Source: Atopsyche davidsoni (lineage: Eukaryota; Arthropoda; Insecta; Trichoptera; Hydrobiosidae). From it: DNA of 64,000 nt. The notes below the pieces were generated by a model. It saw only the letters and a program-made list of their open reading frames with translations. It was not told the origin of the DNA and ran no database searches. This document shows positions 1 through 12,300 of the stretch, one piece after another. The stretch lies in contig JAILWY010000002.1 of assembly GCA_022113835.1 (NCBI GenBank), positions 2,892,501 to 2,956,500 of the forward strand, written 5' to 3'. Numbering within the stretch: position 1 is the stretch's first letter; the number at the start of each line of letters is the position of its first letter. The position numbers and the translations under genes were made by a program.

Positions 1-42
1 CGTCGGTTTAGAGAAATCAAAAAAGTCGTTGACTTCGTCCAT
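1..42 (-). CDS. Possible 5' end of a divergent gene running off the left edge
   Basis: Read on the minus strand, an ATG at 42-40 opens a frame of 14 codons to the window edge (MDEVNDFFDFSKPT) with no stop. The context just upstream of the ATG is AAC with G at +4, a reasonable animal start context. I do not recognise the protein. It would be transcribed away from DLST, with the two start codons about 1.27 kb apart, so the two genes could share a divergent promoter. Fourteen codons are too few to exclude chance, and the segment could also be an internal piece of a larger exon. Confidence 0.38.
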   Translation of the reverse strand, partial: MDEVNDFFDFSKPT

Positions 43-1308
43 GTTGAAACAAATGATATTTTGCAAAAGTACCGGCGATTTTTGTTCTTCTCGTCGATAG
101 CTGAAAAACTGACGCGGAAACGTTATATTAAATTAAAAATGCTCTTCATCACTACATTACGGTGCCTTCTTTCTCGATTTATCGCTAGAAATCAATGACA
201 ATCAATAACACAATACATATACAGTGATTCGCGTACTGAATTTTCCCTCCCTGACCGATGAAATTCCCAACAATAACAAAATACAATTTTACAATCCACA
301 AATGAGAGTTCAGTGTTGCCAGAAAGATGGCTGATAAAAATTATTATCTCAGCACCAAGTCGAAAGACAAAAAAAAAACCAAGCAGCTTAACACCCAAGA
401 AAACCTACAAACATAGCGATAAAAAAATTTTAAACGCTCATTGATATTATTTAACTGAACCATCACCATCAGAAATCAAATTGTTAAAATGTCGTTTTTC
501 GTTTACTATATTGGTTAAATTCTTGATGGACAAAAATTTTAAGCATTTTTTTACAGATAATGCATTATCACACTTGCACCAATTGAAATATTAGATTGAT
601 CAAATGAATTCACTATAACCAAAGCTTATTAATATATTTAAAAAAATATTATAACTATGGGTATTAAAAAAAAATTTCACATGATGCAAATATTGTTATA
701 ACGTTATGTTTATAGTGATAACTCATAATTTAATTTTTAATTATAATTTGGTTTTAATTTTTTATGCAAAACAATGTGACTTATTAAATCTAAATTTTCA
801 TTTAAAAATATGTACACTGTATTGCTAGTTAAATTTTCAGCAAAAGTATAATATTTTAAAGTACAATTTAGTATAAGTAACTTTTTGGTGACAATTTGAT
901 ATAAATTATTTACAAAAGCAGTTAAATAGTGAATTAAAAAAATTTCAAATGTGGCAGTACTGAATTAAATAATATTAATAGACAAAGGAATGCACAAATC
1001 AGAGACAATAATTTCAACAACACGTGCTTTCATAAAAATTTGATTTTTATACTATTTAAAAAAAAATATATATTCATGATTTTATATAATAAAAAAATTA
1101 TTCACACACCAATTGATTTCCATTTATCAAATCAGTAGGTAATTTTGGGATCGAACTAGAAAGGTTGTCTTGCCGTTGTCTTTTGGCAACACTGAATTCA
1201 CCGTGCTGTAGTTATATGTATTTTTGGCAATGAAGGTGCGGAGGGGTGAAGGATATTAGAGCGTTCAGTGGTACTTCAAATTGTGATAAAAATATTAGAT
1301 TATTTCAA
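43..1308. other. Intergenic DNA upstream of DLST, possible divergent promoter
   Basis: This is AT-rich DNA without open frames of note. The stretch 421-1140 is strongly A/T with many homopolymer runs. The last ~170 bases before the DLST start are less AT-rich and include a purine-rich GGAGGGGTGAAGGATA segment. No TATA box is evident at a sensible distance from the start. Confidence 0.5.
1265..1269 (+). promoter_or_regulatory. Candidate initiator for DLST
   Basis: The pentamer TCAGT matches the arthropod initiator consensus and lies 42 nt upstream of the DLST ATG, a typical short 5' UTR distance. There is no TATA box, which suits a housekeeping gene. The motif is short, so it could be chance. 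Confidence 0.3.
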
Positions 1309-4300
1309 ATGGCGACCTCATTTCTTTTAGGAAATGCCAGGCTTTTGAGGTTGTCAACAGGGGTGAGCATATTTACAGTTTGTGTTCAATTATTTTAGTT
1401 GACATTATGTAATGATTTTTTGCATATGGATTTATCGCTATAACTTTACTTATTTAATTAACTGTAATATTTAGGTTTCAAAATTGTGGTCACCATCGGG
1501 AGCGTTCAGGCAGTTTGAACGAAATGGGCGAGGTTTCTGCGTCGCGGTGTTACACAAAAAGCCCTCCCCGGTCGGCGGCACAGGTGCCGGAGAATGGCTA
1601 GTGACGTACGGCAAGTGAGTGACGGGAATATTGCACAAACCGTGTCTTTTATCGACAAATTTCTGATCGAATTTTAACCAATTTTGTAATTTTAGGTTCG
1701 CATCTGTTGCTAATTACAATAGGAACATCCATCTGTCCGCAGCGTTACTGGAATCGCGTGACGTTCTTGCCCCAACTTTCCCCGATTCCGTATCCGAAGG
1801 TGACGTCAAGTACGTATCTGTCAATTAGACTATGATTTATTGCGGTAGCGGTGCCGATTTAATGTCGATCGATTGACTTATCAGGATTGACCGAAAGCCC
1901 GGAGAGAGTGTACAAGAAGATGAGGTTGTTTGCGAAATCGAAACCGACAAAACTGCCATGCCGGTTATGGCGCCGACCTCGGGAGTCATCGAGGAGTTTT
2001 ACGTGCAGAGTGGAGATACTGTAAAAGCTGGCCAGAAGCTCTTCAGATTGAAAGTGGGAGCTGTAGCAGCCAAGGCTGCATCCCCCGCTGCCAGTGCGCC
2101 TCCTCCGGCTGCCAGTGCGCCTCCCCCGGCTGCTGCTCCTGCTGCAGCTCCGTCTGCACCTAAGCCTGCTTCAATGCCACCTCCACCCCCAACTCCCAGG
2201 GTCAGTATATCAATTCTTAAGATTCATGCTTTTAAAAGTTAGGTACATGCAACTTTTTATCAATAAGGTTCTTTTAAAAATTATCATTAATTTAATCTTC
2301 AATCCCCTTAAATATATTATTTTCTCATGGTATTAATTGAATTAACTTTTTGTTTATGTAATCTATCACGGATCAAGATTGATCTGGTAATGTCGAAAGC
2401 CATGGGATTGATTTTATTTTGTGAATTTCTATTACTTTCAAAAATGAACATGAAATATTATAAAATATTAATAATAGTATTTTTTTGTTTAGCCTTCATC
2501 TGGTCCAGCAGCGTCTATTCCTGTGGCGGCTATTCGCCATGCTCAAGCAATCGACTCAGCATCAGTGAAGGTACGAATGATTTACTATTGCACCAAACAA
2601 TATTTAAAACATTGAAATAACCGTAGTAATGATTTTTATTCGGTAGTAACCTTCAAAGTCTCGCAAGTCAAAATTTTTGGCTGGTAAAAATCTGTCTGGT
2701 CAAATCAGAGTAAAACTAGAATCATTTGAGTTTTAATATCAGTGATATTTCACTGGGAATATATATAATACACATCTTAAATGATTATATTTGCATTCAG
2801 ATCCCCCCTGCAGACTACAGCAAGGAGATTACAGGTACGCGCACAGAGCAGCGAGTGAAGATGAATCGTATGAGGCTGCGTATCGCTCAGAGATTGAAGG
2901 AGGCTCAGAATACCAATGCCATGCTGACCACTTTCAATGAAATCGATATGAGGTACTCTTTTGCACAGCTTTATTTACCTTTAAGTACCTTGAGGTATTC
3001 TTTTTTTACTTAAACACTAAAATCATTAATCTAGATTTATTAGTCATTTTATATGCAATTTTAATGCTGTCCTTATTATTAAAATTGTCATTGACCTGGA
3101 TAGTTTTTTCCTTATACAACTGTTATGAAAATATCTTAACCTTTATTGTACTTTTCTTTTTATCTCTAATGAGATAATATTGTTCTTGACATTGAATGTT
3201 TTGTCTAGAACTTAGAAATAAATGACGATAGTGATATATACTTTTGACCCCATTATTACTCGTATCTAATATTATCGTCACTCTGTTGAATTAACCTAAT
3301 AATTTATCACTTGATTTAATTTCTTTTATTTAAAAATAATTTTATTTAAACTATCAAATTTCAAATTTATCTTTTCTTCAATAAAAAAATCATTGATTAT
3401 ATTTATTATTGGCCAGCGGTTTTTATTAAAATTTTACTTGACTTATTTCATCTTTGTAGCCAAATTATGAGCTTCCGGAAAGCAAATCTTCCCGCCTTCC
3501 AGAAGAAGTTTGGACTTAAGTTGGGTTTTATGTCTCCCTTCGTGAAGGCCGCCGCTTACGCTCTTCTGGACCAGCCCGTTGTCAACGCTGTGATTGATGG
3601 AAATGAAGTTATTTACAGGTACAAATATTTACTTTCAAGAAATATTTAATTTATCTTTTTACAATATTCCATCTAATTAATCACTTTTTTTTATCTCATA
3701 AAATACTGTTTATATTTTACTTACCATTATTATTATTTCATATAGAGTTTTGTACATATTTTATTAATTAATATGCCTGTTTTCTAACTACATGTGTCCG
3801 TTTGTCTCTTGATGCTATTTTCAGAGACTTTGTGGACATTTCGGTTGCTGTGGCGACTCCCAAAGGACTCGTTGTACCTGTCCTGCGTAACGTTCAGGAC
3901 ATGAACTACGCAGACATTGAATTAGGAATTGCAGCTCTTGGAGAAAAGGCCAAGAACGGTAACATACTTTACAATCCTTTTTGTTGATAAAACTTTTAAA
4001 TCATTGTCATGGTGCAAATCAGTTTCAAAATAATATCGTACCATACTACGAGCTCTAAGCCTAGCTCCACATTGTCAGGCAACTGTGCTATTTTTGGTGT
4101 GCTCATGACCTTGGACCCAATCAATCTTCAATCATAACAAGTAATTTATTGATGTGACAGAATTTCGTCGCCTGAGAACGAGTTTGATTTATTAATTTAT
4201 TTGTTTCTGCCTGTGAAATATTTGTGAATTCTTAAAAATGATTTTTTTCGTATATTTGATGATCTAAATTTACTACGCTATATTCTCGCATAATGATACG

Positions 4301-5119
4301 TAGAACTTATACAGCTATTTTTAGTTTATATGAGCTGTCAATTACTGTCCAATTATTACATCAGTGAATGTTAAAGTAATTGCTTTGAAGTATTTTATTC
4401 ATATTTGAGGGATTTTAAAGTACAAATTTACTTACTGGATATGTTAATAAAGAAATTCTTCAATTGTATCTCTAAGCTATTGAATGTTAAAATATGGTTT
4501 CTAATGCTGAGTATCTCTTAGTTTGTTCATGGTCATAAAGTCAATTTTTTTTATCAGGACAACTTGCCATTGAGGACATGGACGGAGGCACCTTCACCAT
4601 CAGCAATGGCGGAGTATTCGGGTCCCTTATGGGCACTCCCATCATCAATCCTCCCCAGTCAGCAATTTTGGGGATGCATGGAACCTTTGAGAGGCCCGTC
4701 GCTGTCAATGGACAGGTAACTTCAAAGTTATATTAATGATGATATCACCAGTATTTATTTTAAATAAGACGTGGCTTCAACTTCCAAACGTGTCGCAAAC
4801 GTTCTTTCTTTGACCCCATTCGTCTGAATTTGTTCGGATTTGTTGGATTTTTGGCAGTTAAACTCTCAATATTTTTCTCTTGGTCACATTCAATGCATTT
4901 ATACTTTTTAGTTATTTTAAATGTTATCGTATTTATATATATATATTACATCTTCTGTTTCGATCAATATATTTACTATTTTAGGTTGTAATCCGGCCAA
5001 TGATGTATGTAGCCCTGACCTACGATCATCGACTGATTGATGGTCGCGAGGCTGTGTTGTTCCTGAGGAAGATCAAGGACGGAGTGGAGGACCCAAGGAC
5101 CATCCTGGCCGGTCTATAA
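1309..5119 (+). CDS. DLST: Dihydrolipoyllysine-residue succinyltransferase, E2 of 2-oxoglutarate dehydrogenase, mitochondrial
   Basis: Ten exons: 1309-1362, 1475-1614, 1696-1809, 1885-2200, 2493-2570, 2801-2952, 3460-3618, 3825-3958, 4558-4715 and 4985-5119. All introns are GT-AG and the exons join in frame to 479 codons plus TAA. The enzyme is the core of the TCA-cycle 2-oxoglutarate dehydrogenase complex; it transfers succinyl from lipoyl-lysine to CoA. Residues 1-70 are basic and poor in acidic residues, as in a mitochondrial presequence. A lipoyl domain (about 87-160) holds ETDKT with the lipoylated Lys125. An Ala/Pro linker (about 163-235) follows without a peripheral subunit-binding domain, as is normal for DLST. 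The catalytic domain (about 245-479) carries DHRLIDG with His450 and Asp454. The start is the only ATG before the presequence. The length is close to the usual 450-470. I am very sure of the family; exon ends rest on splice consensus and phase. Confidence 0.97.
2090..2131 (+). repeat. DLST: 21-bp tandem duplication inside the DLST linker
   Basis: Two adjacent 21-bp copies (2090-2110 and 2111-2131) differ at one base and encode two consecutive AASAPPP units of the Ala/Pro-rich flexible linker between the lipoyl and catalytic domains. The repeat keeps frame. Linkers of this type tolerate length change, so this is probably a benign slippage or unequal-exchange product. Confidence 0.85.
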
Positions 5120-6022
5120 ATCAATCTGCTAGCGAGCCCTTACAAATTTGATAACTTATACTAATTAGTAGTGGCTGATAATATATTAGGTGGCTAAAAT
5201 ATCACTTAAATCACTATTATGCACATTTCTGAGCCTTATTGATTTAAAAAGAATATTGCAAGGATATCAGCCCATCGATTGATTATATACTGAAATTCTG
5301 AAAACAGTTCACGGAGAAGTCACAATTTCATCGACCATACAGCATATTGTAAATACTTAAAGGAACTTGAATCCTGTTATTGTTCTCATAAAGCTATTTA
5401 TATTTGTTAACTATTTAATTATTTATTTGTCCATCCATCGTTAAACATAACTTTGTAAATCATAAGTATTACTCGTTTTGCTGTCAAGTGGTGAATTTTC
5501 GGAAAATTGATGATTCCTTATCTTGTTTGAAGAGTTAATGAATTTTTTGTATAAAATACAATAATTTATTGCTGGCCACTACTTTGTGTCCAACTTCCGG
5601 GAAATATTTCCATTTTCCTTTGATTCATTTCACTGCCCATCTGTGTATTGTCTTGTCTATTTTTTTTAGTTTTTTTTTTCTAGTTAGATAATTATACATC
5701 ATAATTGCAAGTTTTACTTAGCAGCGCTTGGCAGCATGATCACAAATTCGAGTCCCGAAGCAACAATAACCCTATCATTTTATTTTTCTAAAACAGTTCA
5801 TCAGTTTTTGATTAGTAAACACGAAGTACATCAAATTCAAACGATTAAAACAAACATCATTTTAGTTCATATAAATGTGAGTATTATTTATAATATTTAA
5901 TTTTTTTAATCTTTATTTCAAATTTAAAACTTATGCTTTTATAAGTTTGTATGTATGTACAGATCTTTGGTACATGTAGTGATTGATGCAGTCGCCCAAT
6001 GTAAAATAAGTAACATAATAAA
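5120..6022 (+). other. DLST: DLST 3' UTR and downstream DNA with candidate poly(A) signal
   Basis: The first clear AATAAA after the DLST stop is at 6017-6022, in an A-rich context. This would give a 3' UTR near 900 nt. A variant signal nearer the stop is possible, since the region is AT-rich, and the true end cannot be fixed from sequence. A weak tRNA-like segment at 5715-5770 (TTAGCAGCGCTTGG, then TTCGAGTCCC) may be an old SINE fragment. Confidence 0.4.
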
Positions 6023-8699
6023 AAAAAACATTAAATAATCAATCTTTTTATTACAATTCATCTTGATTTTTAAAATTATATTTGCACACACTATGATCTT
6101 AAACAGACTCCGCTACATGATTTAGAGCAGGGTTATACGGGTTATGTACTTTGCTCCGTCGAACAATAATCAGATATTATGTGATGATGGTTTATTTAAG
6201 TCGGCTACACATGCTGCGACACACATCTGAATGGCCAAGCGTTTCTTTATTTCTTATGGCTTTGTCTGAGTTGACTACAATAAAGAGGACGCTTCTGGTA
6301 AGTTAGTTGCAGCGTGCGTAGTCGGCTCTTTAATACTACACAGTGGACATGGCTTTTGGTCTTATAGCAAGTCAATATGTTCCCGATTTAGGCTGACAGT
6401 TTAGGATATGGAAAGGAGTAAAATTAATAAACACAGTTTTTAAAAAAAATTCATTATATTTTATATTCAAATTACATTTTGCCAACGTTGACAAAAAAGC
6501 AAATGAGGAAATAATAGTAAATTATCAACATAAATAAAATCAAACTCAAGTATTGAAAAAATATAAAATATTTGAAACAGATAAAACGTAGAAACATATG
6601 TAACATAGTTTTCCATGATTTATGAGAAAAATCTCTTCGTAAGTGAGTGATTGGCGGTAAATCGACAGGAATTTAATTGAAGGTCAAACACATTGTCTTC
6701 AAATGGCAGAGACCAGTGGCTACTGTAGTGTAATTGCTATATATAGTGAAACATATAAATTAGATATATTCCTGTGTTATCCATTAAATTATAACAGTAG
6801 AAAGACAAAACAAACAATGAAATGAAATCAATGGATCAATGCATCAATACTTTTGGGTTTCATGTCTGTAGACATATCGAATGTTGATAAATTCACAAAT
6901 AAGTTTGATTACATCATTATTCTTGTCTCGAGAAAAGAGAGGAAGAAGCCAAGCATGTTACACCTGAATAAATGCTGGATAAACTCGGATACTTGGTATT
7001 ATACTTCCCTTGCAGGGGCATTTCTGAAAATTTATTTCTAACATATGGAAATAACTTTATTGAATTTTCAATATAGCAAAGTGTCGTTAATTTTTTATGC
7101 TACAAAATCGTAAAAAATATGGTGCATTTTTTTCTTTGGGTAATAATCTATGAGTTTTAAAACATGAGTTTATGGAGTAGTTGCTTATGAGTAAAGATTT
7201 TATTTTTTGTCTTTTTAAGTTATTTTTTGAAGCATCGCTGACGAAAATCTGACCTATTAGATTTCGACCAGAGCAGAGAGCGCGCAAGGCGATAGTTTTC
7301 AGCCAACAGAAAAAAAGAAGGGGAGGAACCCCGGGGGTGTCTTCCGCCCCGCCAGGCTTCATGAATACAAATACGATTACTTATCTCCGTGCGAGGGCTA
7401 ACTTGAGACATTTCTATGCAAATGGGGCGCGGGTGAGGGTGGAAAAATCCGCACCCTCGCGACTGTCTTCTAGACCAGGGGATGAAGAACAAGGAAGAGG
7501 AAGTCGGACTGAGATATTATAGGTTTTCGTGGCGTTCATCTTGGCAGGTAATAACTGCGTGGGATGGAATATTACGCGGAAACGCCGAAGAGGCCATTAG
7601 GGTTTAAATAATTCAGAGTTTAAATACGCGTTATATGAAGATCTTTAGAAAAGGCTACAACTATTCGTCTTAGCAAAAATCTGTTTAAAATTTTTCTTTC
7701 GTAAAGAATCTGACCAATGAGATTTCTATTTGTATTTTTAGAAAATATCAATGGCAAGGGAAAATTCTTTGTTCAGGTAGATCGACTATGGTGATAGTCC
7801 AAGAAAAATCTGAAAATAAATTTCTTCAGCGTGATCATCACATATAAACGCCTGAAAGTAGTCGTCCAAATATTTATTTATCCATACCATACCTCAAAGG
7901 TATGTAATTGATTTTATAATATTTATATAAATATTTATTTGGTCTACTCCAGAAATTTCCAGTCAAATGGTGAAAAAACATGATTTTACTGAAATATGAG
8001 ATATATTTTAATCGGCTTATTAACATATGTTTGATAATATTGTATTGATAATTTTTACTGTGATAATTGTTAATTTATAATCTAGAATGTAAATGGAATT
8101 TGCACAGTGAAAAAATATATTTATTATTTATAATAAATATCTATTTGAGTTCTGACTTGTGATTGAGCCAATTCTTGCAAAACGTATAGTATAATTGGAT
8201 TTCTAACTAACTGAAATTGAAACGTTGAATTTCGGGTCTTCTTTATAAACTATGATATAAAATATTGATATCGTATTACATGAGTAAATTTATACATTCG
8301 TTGTGGAAGGTACTAGCATGTATTTTTTCAATTATTTATAACATAGTTATCATGGGGCGGCATGAATAAGTTTGCATAATATATAATATACTTTCCTTCC
8401 GTTTTCGCTGCATTGCCTACCTTAGACAGAGTAGTTGTGGGTCAACTTACCCTGACACAACTGACAATCGACCAAGGAATTGCCACCAGGAATTTTTCGA
8501 CAAAATATTTGCCGTTTACAATGCGATTATTACCAAAAAGAATTTGGTGTAAATATTTGTTGCTGCGGGTGTAGGGCGCTTCACAAGCACGGGGTATGAT
8601 TACGATCCACACATGTATAAACGGATATAGTAAAGTAGGGTTGGGCAAAATTAAACCAGCGGATATATACGATGATATTTTGAGTAAAATTTATTTATG
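6023..8699. other. AT-rich intergenic DNA
   Basis: No convincing gene. A GC-rich patch at 7255-7520 includes purine-rich and GC-rich runs. Otherwise the segment is AT-rich, with short related motifs at 7239-7262 and 7708-7725 (both containing ATCTGACC followed by GATTT) that hint at a degenerate repeat. Confidence 0.5.
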
Positions 8700-9025
8700 C
8701 CATTCTGTACCCTGAGCGTGTGTAAAGGATCGGTAATGGAGAAGTGGACTTGGAATTATTGTGGAGGGATGTGCTCTGGAAGTACGAAAGCTTGCTGCAG
8801 AAGGAGTATCAGACCTAAACGCCAGAGCTCTGTAAGGAAAGGATTATATAATAATGCTATTGGAGAGCAGCTATACGTAGATTTCGAATATAAAACAGCG
8901 GCGTAGAAGAACCCGGGGACCCATTACACTATTTTCCCCTTAGAAAACCATGAACACTGGTTCAGGATGAGTAGGTATATGGTCAGTGAAATTCTCAGGA
9001 GAGACACTCGAAGAAGAAGAGTTGA
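8700..9025 (+). mobile_element. Interspersed repeat family A, long copy
   Basis: This sequence recurs about a dozen times in the window on both strands. Landmarks in order are CATTCTGTACCCTGAGCG, AAAGGATCGGTAATGGAG, GTGGACTTGGAATTATTGTG, CTAAACGCCAGAGC, AAGGATTATATAATAATGC, AATATAAAACTGCGGTGTAG, then a 3' module with ATTTTCCCCTTAGAAAACCA and CTGGCTCAGCATGAGTATA, ending near GAGGAGAGGCACTTGATGAA. Copies are truncated at either end, and I find no terminal inverted repeats or obvious pol III boxes. A SINE or non-autonomous element is likely; the superfamily is unknown. Confidence 0.75.
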
Positions 9026-9289
9026 AAAAGTATCGATTCTTATTGATCTTAGTGGCCAGATTCTTTAGATATACTGAATCTTGTAGTGAATTTTAAACAT
9101 ACTTATATAGCGATAGGTAAAATCTATTATTACTACAAGAATGACTGCTTACAGTGAGTTTCTATACAAAATCGTATCATGGTGATAATTTAAATGAGAT
9201 CTGTTTATTAAGCCGTTGAAAGTTTTGGTTAAAAGTGAGTATTATTATTACAGTAAAATAGCACCTGCCATGGTTTTTTTTTATTCGAT

Positions 9290-9600
9290 GGTTGCCGTTC
9301 AGCCCTGGAGCAGCGGGTGTTGGCCGCAGTTATGGCAACTCCCCGGGCAAGTTCCGCCTGCAGTCCGGCACTTTCGGGACTTCGCTGCATTTCCTAAAGC
9401 TTCGCTGCAAAACGGGGGCTGCTTACGTTCCGCCGGAAGTTCGCAGTCTTAATATCGCGCCGGACTTAATTGCAGGGAGACCAGACCCGCAAGCAGAGCT
9501 GACGCCGAGCCCGATCCGGTCGGCTTAGACCGCCGATAGTTTGCTCCAAGTTTCTGCAGCCCCCACCAGCCTCCGAGTCTCCACCCCCCCCCCTGGCTTC
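9290..9600. other. GC-rich non-coding island
   Basis: A roughly 300-bp GC-rich block sits in AT-rich flanks. It is rich in CpG and CCGG, has short open frames in two overlapping registers but no recognisable protein, and ends in a C-run near 9585. It does not match any repeat family seen elsewhere in the window. Confidence 0.5.
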
Positions 9601-9685
9601 ACCTCAGATGCAACAATCATACTTCCAACTATTACTTACTCAGCGAAAACAGCTTTGAGGGCCATTTTTTCGGGCGATTTGTTAA

Positions 9686-10233
9686 GGCAGTTGCTTCTAG
9701 CCTTTTCTAGCCGAAATCGTGTCATTTAATTAATTTAATTGTCACTTTATTTTTCTATGTCGAAAGTTAATTTTTTTTACCAAGTATTAAGAAAACTATA
9801 AATTATATTTACCAATTTTTTATTATTTAATTTACGTCCATTTTTAGGGTAAAATAAAATTTTGAAGATGTTAAAAAATTGGATAAAATGACGACTTTTC
9901 AAAACCAAAGTTTGTTAAAGATTTTTTTTTTTTTAATTTTTAAATTTATAAGACGCACATGGTTTATATTTAATATTTCAATTCCAATTGAAAAAAAGAC
10001 TTTTAAATGTTTAGGATTCTTGGAAAACGTACCGTACGAATCTCCAAATTCCTACACTTTAATCGGAAAAACACATATTTATCATATTAATAGTAAATTT
10101 ATAAGAAATAAAAATATATTGTGTTCGGAAGAAGGGATGTATCATACTTTTTGCATTTAAATATTTTTGATTGGTGCATTCGCAAAACGGACTAGAAAAT
10201 GATTAAAAAAAATCGATTATGGGACCTAAACCC
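9686..10233 (+). mobile_element. TTAA-flanked element family C, copy 1
   Basis: The element starts GGCAGTTGCTTCTAG after TTAA (9682-9685) and ends GGGACCTAAACCC before TTAA (10234-10237), so a TTAA target duplication is preserved. It is 548 bp, AT-rich, and includes a long T-run at about 9920-9940. Three other copies lie at 15.1, 43.9 and 51.2 kb, all in this orientation. TTAA targets are typical of piggyBac and Kolobok DNA transposons. The termini share only GG with each other, so the superfamily is not settled. A 93-codon open frame inside is not preserved in the other copies and is not taken as a gene. Confidence 0.75.
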
Positions 10234-10237
10234 TTAA

Positions 10238-11455
10238 TCGGTTGTTAGTTGTGACGCAAAGTATGCAGAGGGTTTAAATTTTCAAACCACCTTCAAACCA
10301 ATTTATTAATTAATATTTTAATTTTATACTATTTACACTCAGCCATAGCATCGTATGAGAAAATATATACACAAAAATTGATGCCATATCTTTTATGTTG
10401 ATACCTTGCCTATATACTTGCGAAACAAGGGGACATATGTATAAATATCAATAGCATCCGAACTCTCCGCATTCGTACGATTTAATAACAAGTCCATACA
10501 TTTAAGTGCCTTTTTATGATAATTGGGTAATTTATGGCAAAACAAATCTCTTCTTGCAGAATCCGCCCAAGAAACTTTGGTCGTTACAGAGGCGGAATGC
10601 GCAGCCGAGAGGAAGGGGGAGCTCGCCCCTCAGCACCCCTACAGTACCAGTGCAACCCCCCGATATTATAACGATGCTTTATAAAATGGCCGATATTTTT
10701 GCACACACACATAAAACTTACTAAGGGTGACTTCTGTTAAAAAAAAAACACAAGAATTTAAAATAATTTTTTGTGTTTTTTTTTTAAACTCATGAACGGT
10801 TATTTAAATCTCTCACCAGCTACATTTCAAATAATCAAAAGTAAATATTACAGTGTTTTCGTATATATTATATAAGGGCTTTAAATAATATTTCTCTCTA
10901 TTTTATTCTCCGCGTATAATAAATATTTTTTAAGATTAAAATTAAGTCTAATTATAAATGAACTGCTGGTAAAATGACACACATGCTTTGGTAAATTCAC
11001 TGTAAGGAAAAGATATTCAACATTTTAAAACTCTTGAAGAAATATTAGTGAATTTTTACAGTAAAATACTTTACAATTACAATCAATATTATATTTTTAT
11101 CGACTCGATATGAATTTGAGGAGTGACGTCACAGTACACAGTTGGCCGGGTCAGCCTAGTTGAACGTTCACAGCCAAACTAATATTAATGAATTCTCTTT
11201 GTTGGTGTCTCGTGGCTCGTGACAGATCAAAGAAGCCCGAAGCTGGCCATAAGTTGATCCTCATGAGCCTCGTTGCCAGGGGGCGAAGCACCAGGCCGAC
11301 GTCCAGTCTCTGATCAATTGATCAATCGAAATGGCTAACGAGCTATCAAATATATTTCACGAATTGAAAAAAATCGCTGTTTTGGTGATTACTCAAAAAA
11401 ATTAGCCACCAATTTATTTCCCAGTTTCCGTCAAAATGACCAACGCAAGTCAAAC
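10238..11455. other. Intergenic DNA with a possible conserved block
   Basis: Mostly AT-rich. A small GC-rich patch lies at 10560-10660. The block 11115-11345 is more complex and balanced in base composition, with TGACGTCA (CRE-like) at 11125-11132, TAATATTAATGAATT, and TGATCAATTGATCAAT near 11310. It looks like non-coding sequence under selection, but this cannot be tested here. Confidence 0.35.
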
Positions 11456-11457
11456 TA

Positions 11458-12000
11458 CAGTGTGTCCAAAAAGAGCATCGGGTATTTGTTAGTTCAGTAA
11501 AATAAAAACTACTTGTAATCAAGTATTTTTTTAAATGTTGATTATAAGAATACTAAATGAAAAATTATTTCAAAAAGACGATGTTATCCAAATGATGACC
11601 GTTATGCTGCTGGTACTCTTCTAATCTGGAACAAAGATTGCTGATAACACGCTGATACATAGCCCTCGATATTGCTGCCATTTCTGACCTGATGTTTTGT
11701 TTCAATTCCGTTAGGTTCGTCGGATTATTCTCATAAACTCTACTTTTAAGGTATTTTCATACAAAATAGTCAAGAGGGCTAAGATCGGGGCTTCTGGGAG
11801 GCCAGTTGATGTTAGCTCTACGTGAAATGACCTTATTAGGGAATAATTCGTTAACAGCTACAATTCATTGATTGGATGTATGGTTTTGTTGGAACCACGT
11901 GAAACCTTGAAACTCCTGCAACTCTGGGCCCAAAAATGTTCGCAGCATATCGCAATAACGGTCACTATTCACATTCACTCGATACTCTTTTTGGACACTG
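11458..12000 (-). mobile_element. Internally deleted Tc1/mariner-group element with short inverted ends
   Basis: The left end CAGTGTGTCCAAAAAGAG (11458-11475) and the right end, read inward as CAGTGTCCAAAAAGAG (12000-11985), form near-perfect inverted repeats. A TA dinucleotide flanks each side (11456-11457 and 12001-12002), as expected for Tc1/mariner insertion. The interior is the decayed 3' half of a transposase on the minus strand. At 543 bp the element is far shorter than an autonomous one, so it is a deletion derivative. Confidence 0.8.
11565..11990 (-). pseudogene. C-terminal transposase remnant (DDE/D, WPPRSPDLSP type)
   Basis: Minus-strand translation gives, in order, VNSDRYCDML, WFQQNHTSNQ, NINWPPRSPDLSPLDYF, a KYLKSRVYENNP segment, ELKQNIRSEMAAI and GHHLDNIVF, ending at TAA (11567-11565). 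This order matches a common arthropod transposase group of the Tc1/mariner superfamily. Two in-frame stops interrupt it: one after TSNQ, and one after DYFV where a Trp-Gly pair is usual. The second catalytic Asp, normally in WFQQDGA, is replaced by Asn. It cannot encode an active enzyme. Confidence 0.85.
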
Positions 12001-12059
12001 TATATTGAAAAAAAAATATTTCAGTCGTAAAATAAAAATATATTATTTGAAGGTATTGA

Positions 12060-12300
12060 ATATTGCGCGAGGAGCAGACGCCTCCTTACGTGGTGCGAGG
12101 GGGTTGGGGGTTGGGGGTTGGGGGTGGGGGTGTATTGAAAACGGCCGTCCAAGTTCTTGACCGTGTAATGAGATTAGCCCCGCCGCCCCCGCCCCCGCCC
12201 CGAGCAGCCCCGGGCGTCTTGCCCCCGGAGGTGGGCCCGGGGCGCCGCGGCTGGAAATGCGTCTGCTCTTTCAGGACCCTTCCGATAAGCAACCTTCTTA
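12060..12300. other. GC-rich island with G- and C-runs
   Basis: GGGGGTT is repeated about four times at 12098-12130, giving a G-rich strand able to form quadruplex-like structure. It is followed by a CCGCCCCCGCC run at 12180-12200 and GC-rich complex sequence to 12260. No recognisable coding content. Confidence 0.55.

Noticed and set aside
1930..2336. Overlapping plus-strand frames in the DLST exon 4 region
   Set aside because: They are alternative registers of the Ala/Pro-rich linker exon; only the frame joining the lipoyl domain to the next exon is spliced in phase.
7235..7275. Possible further hammerhead (CTGACGA with a pairing stem)
   Set aside because: The required GAAA after stem II is absent (CGACC instead), and no stem III or cleavage triplet can be placed.
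9879..10160. 93-codon frame beginning MDKMTTFQNQ, with similar frames at 15.2 and 44.2 kb
   Set aside because: It lies within the TTAA-flanked repeat. The copies differ by frameshifts and the similarity is explained by the DNA repeat, not by protein selection.
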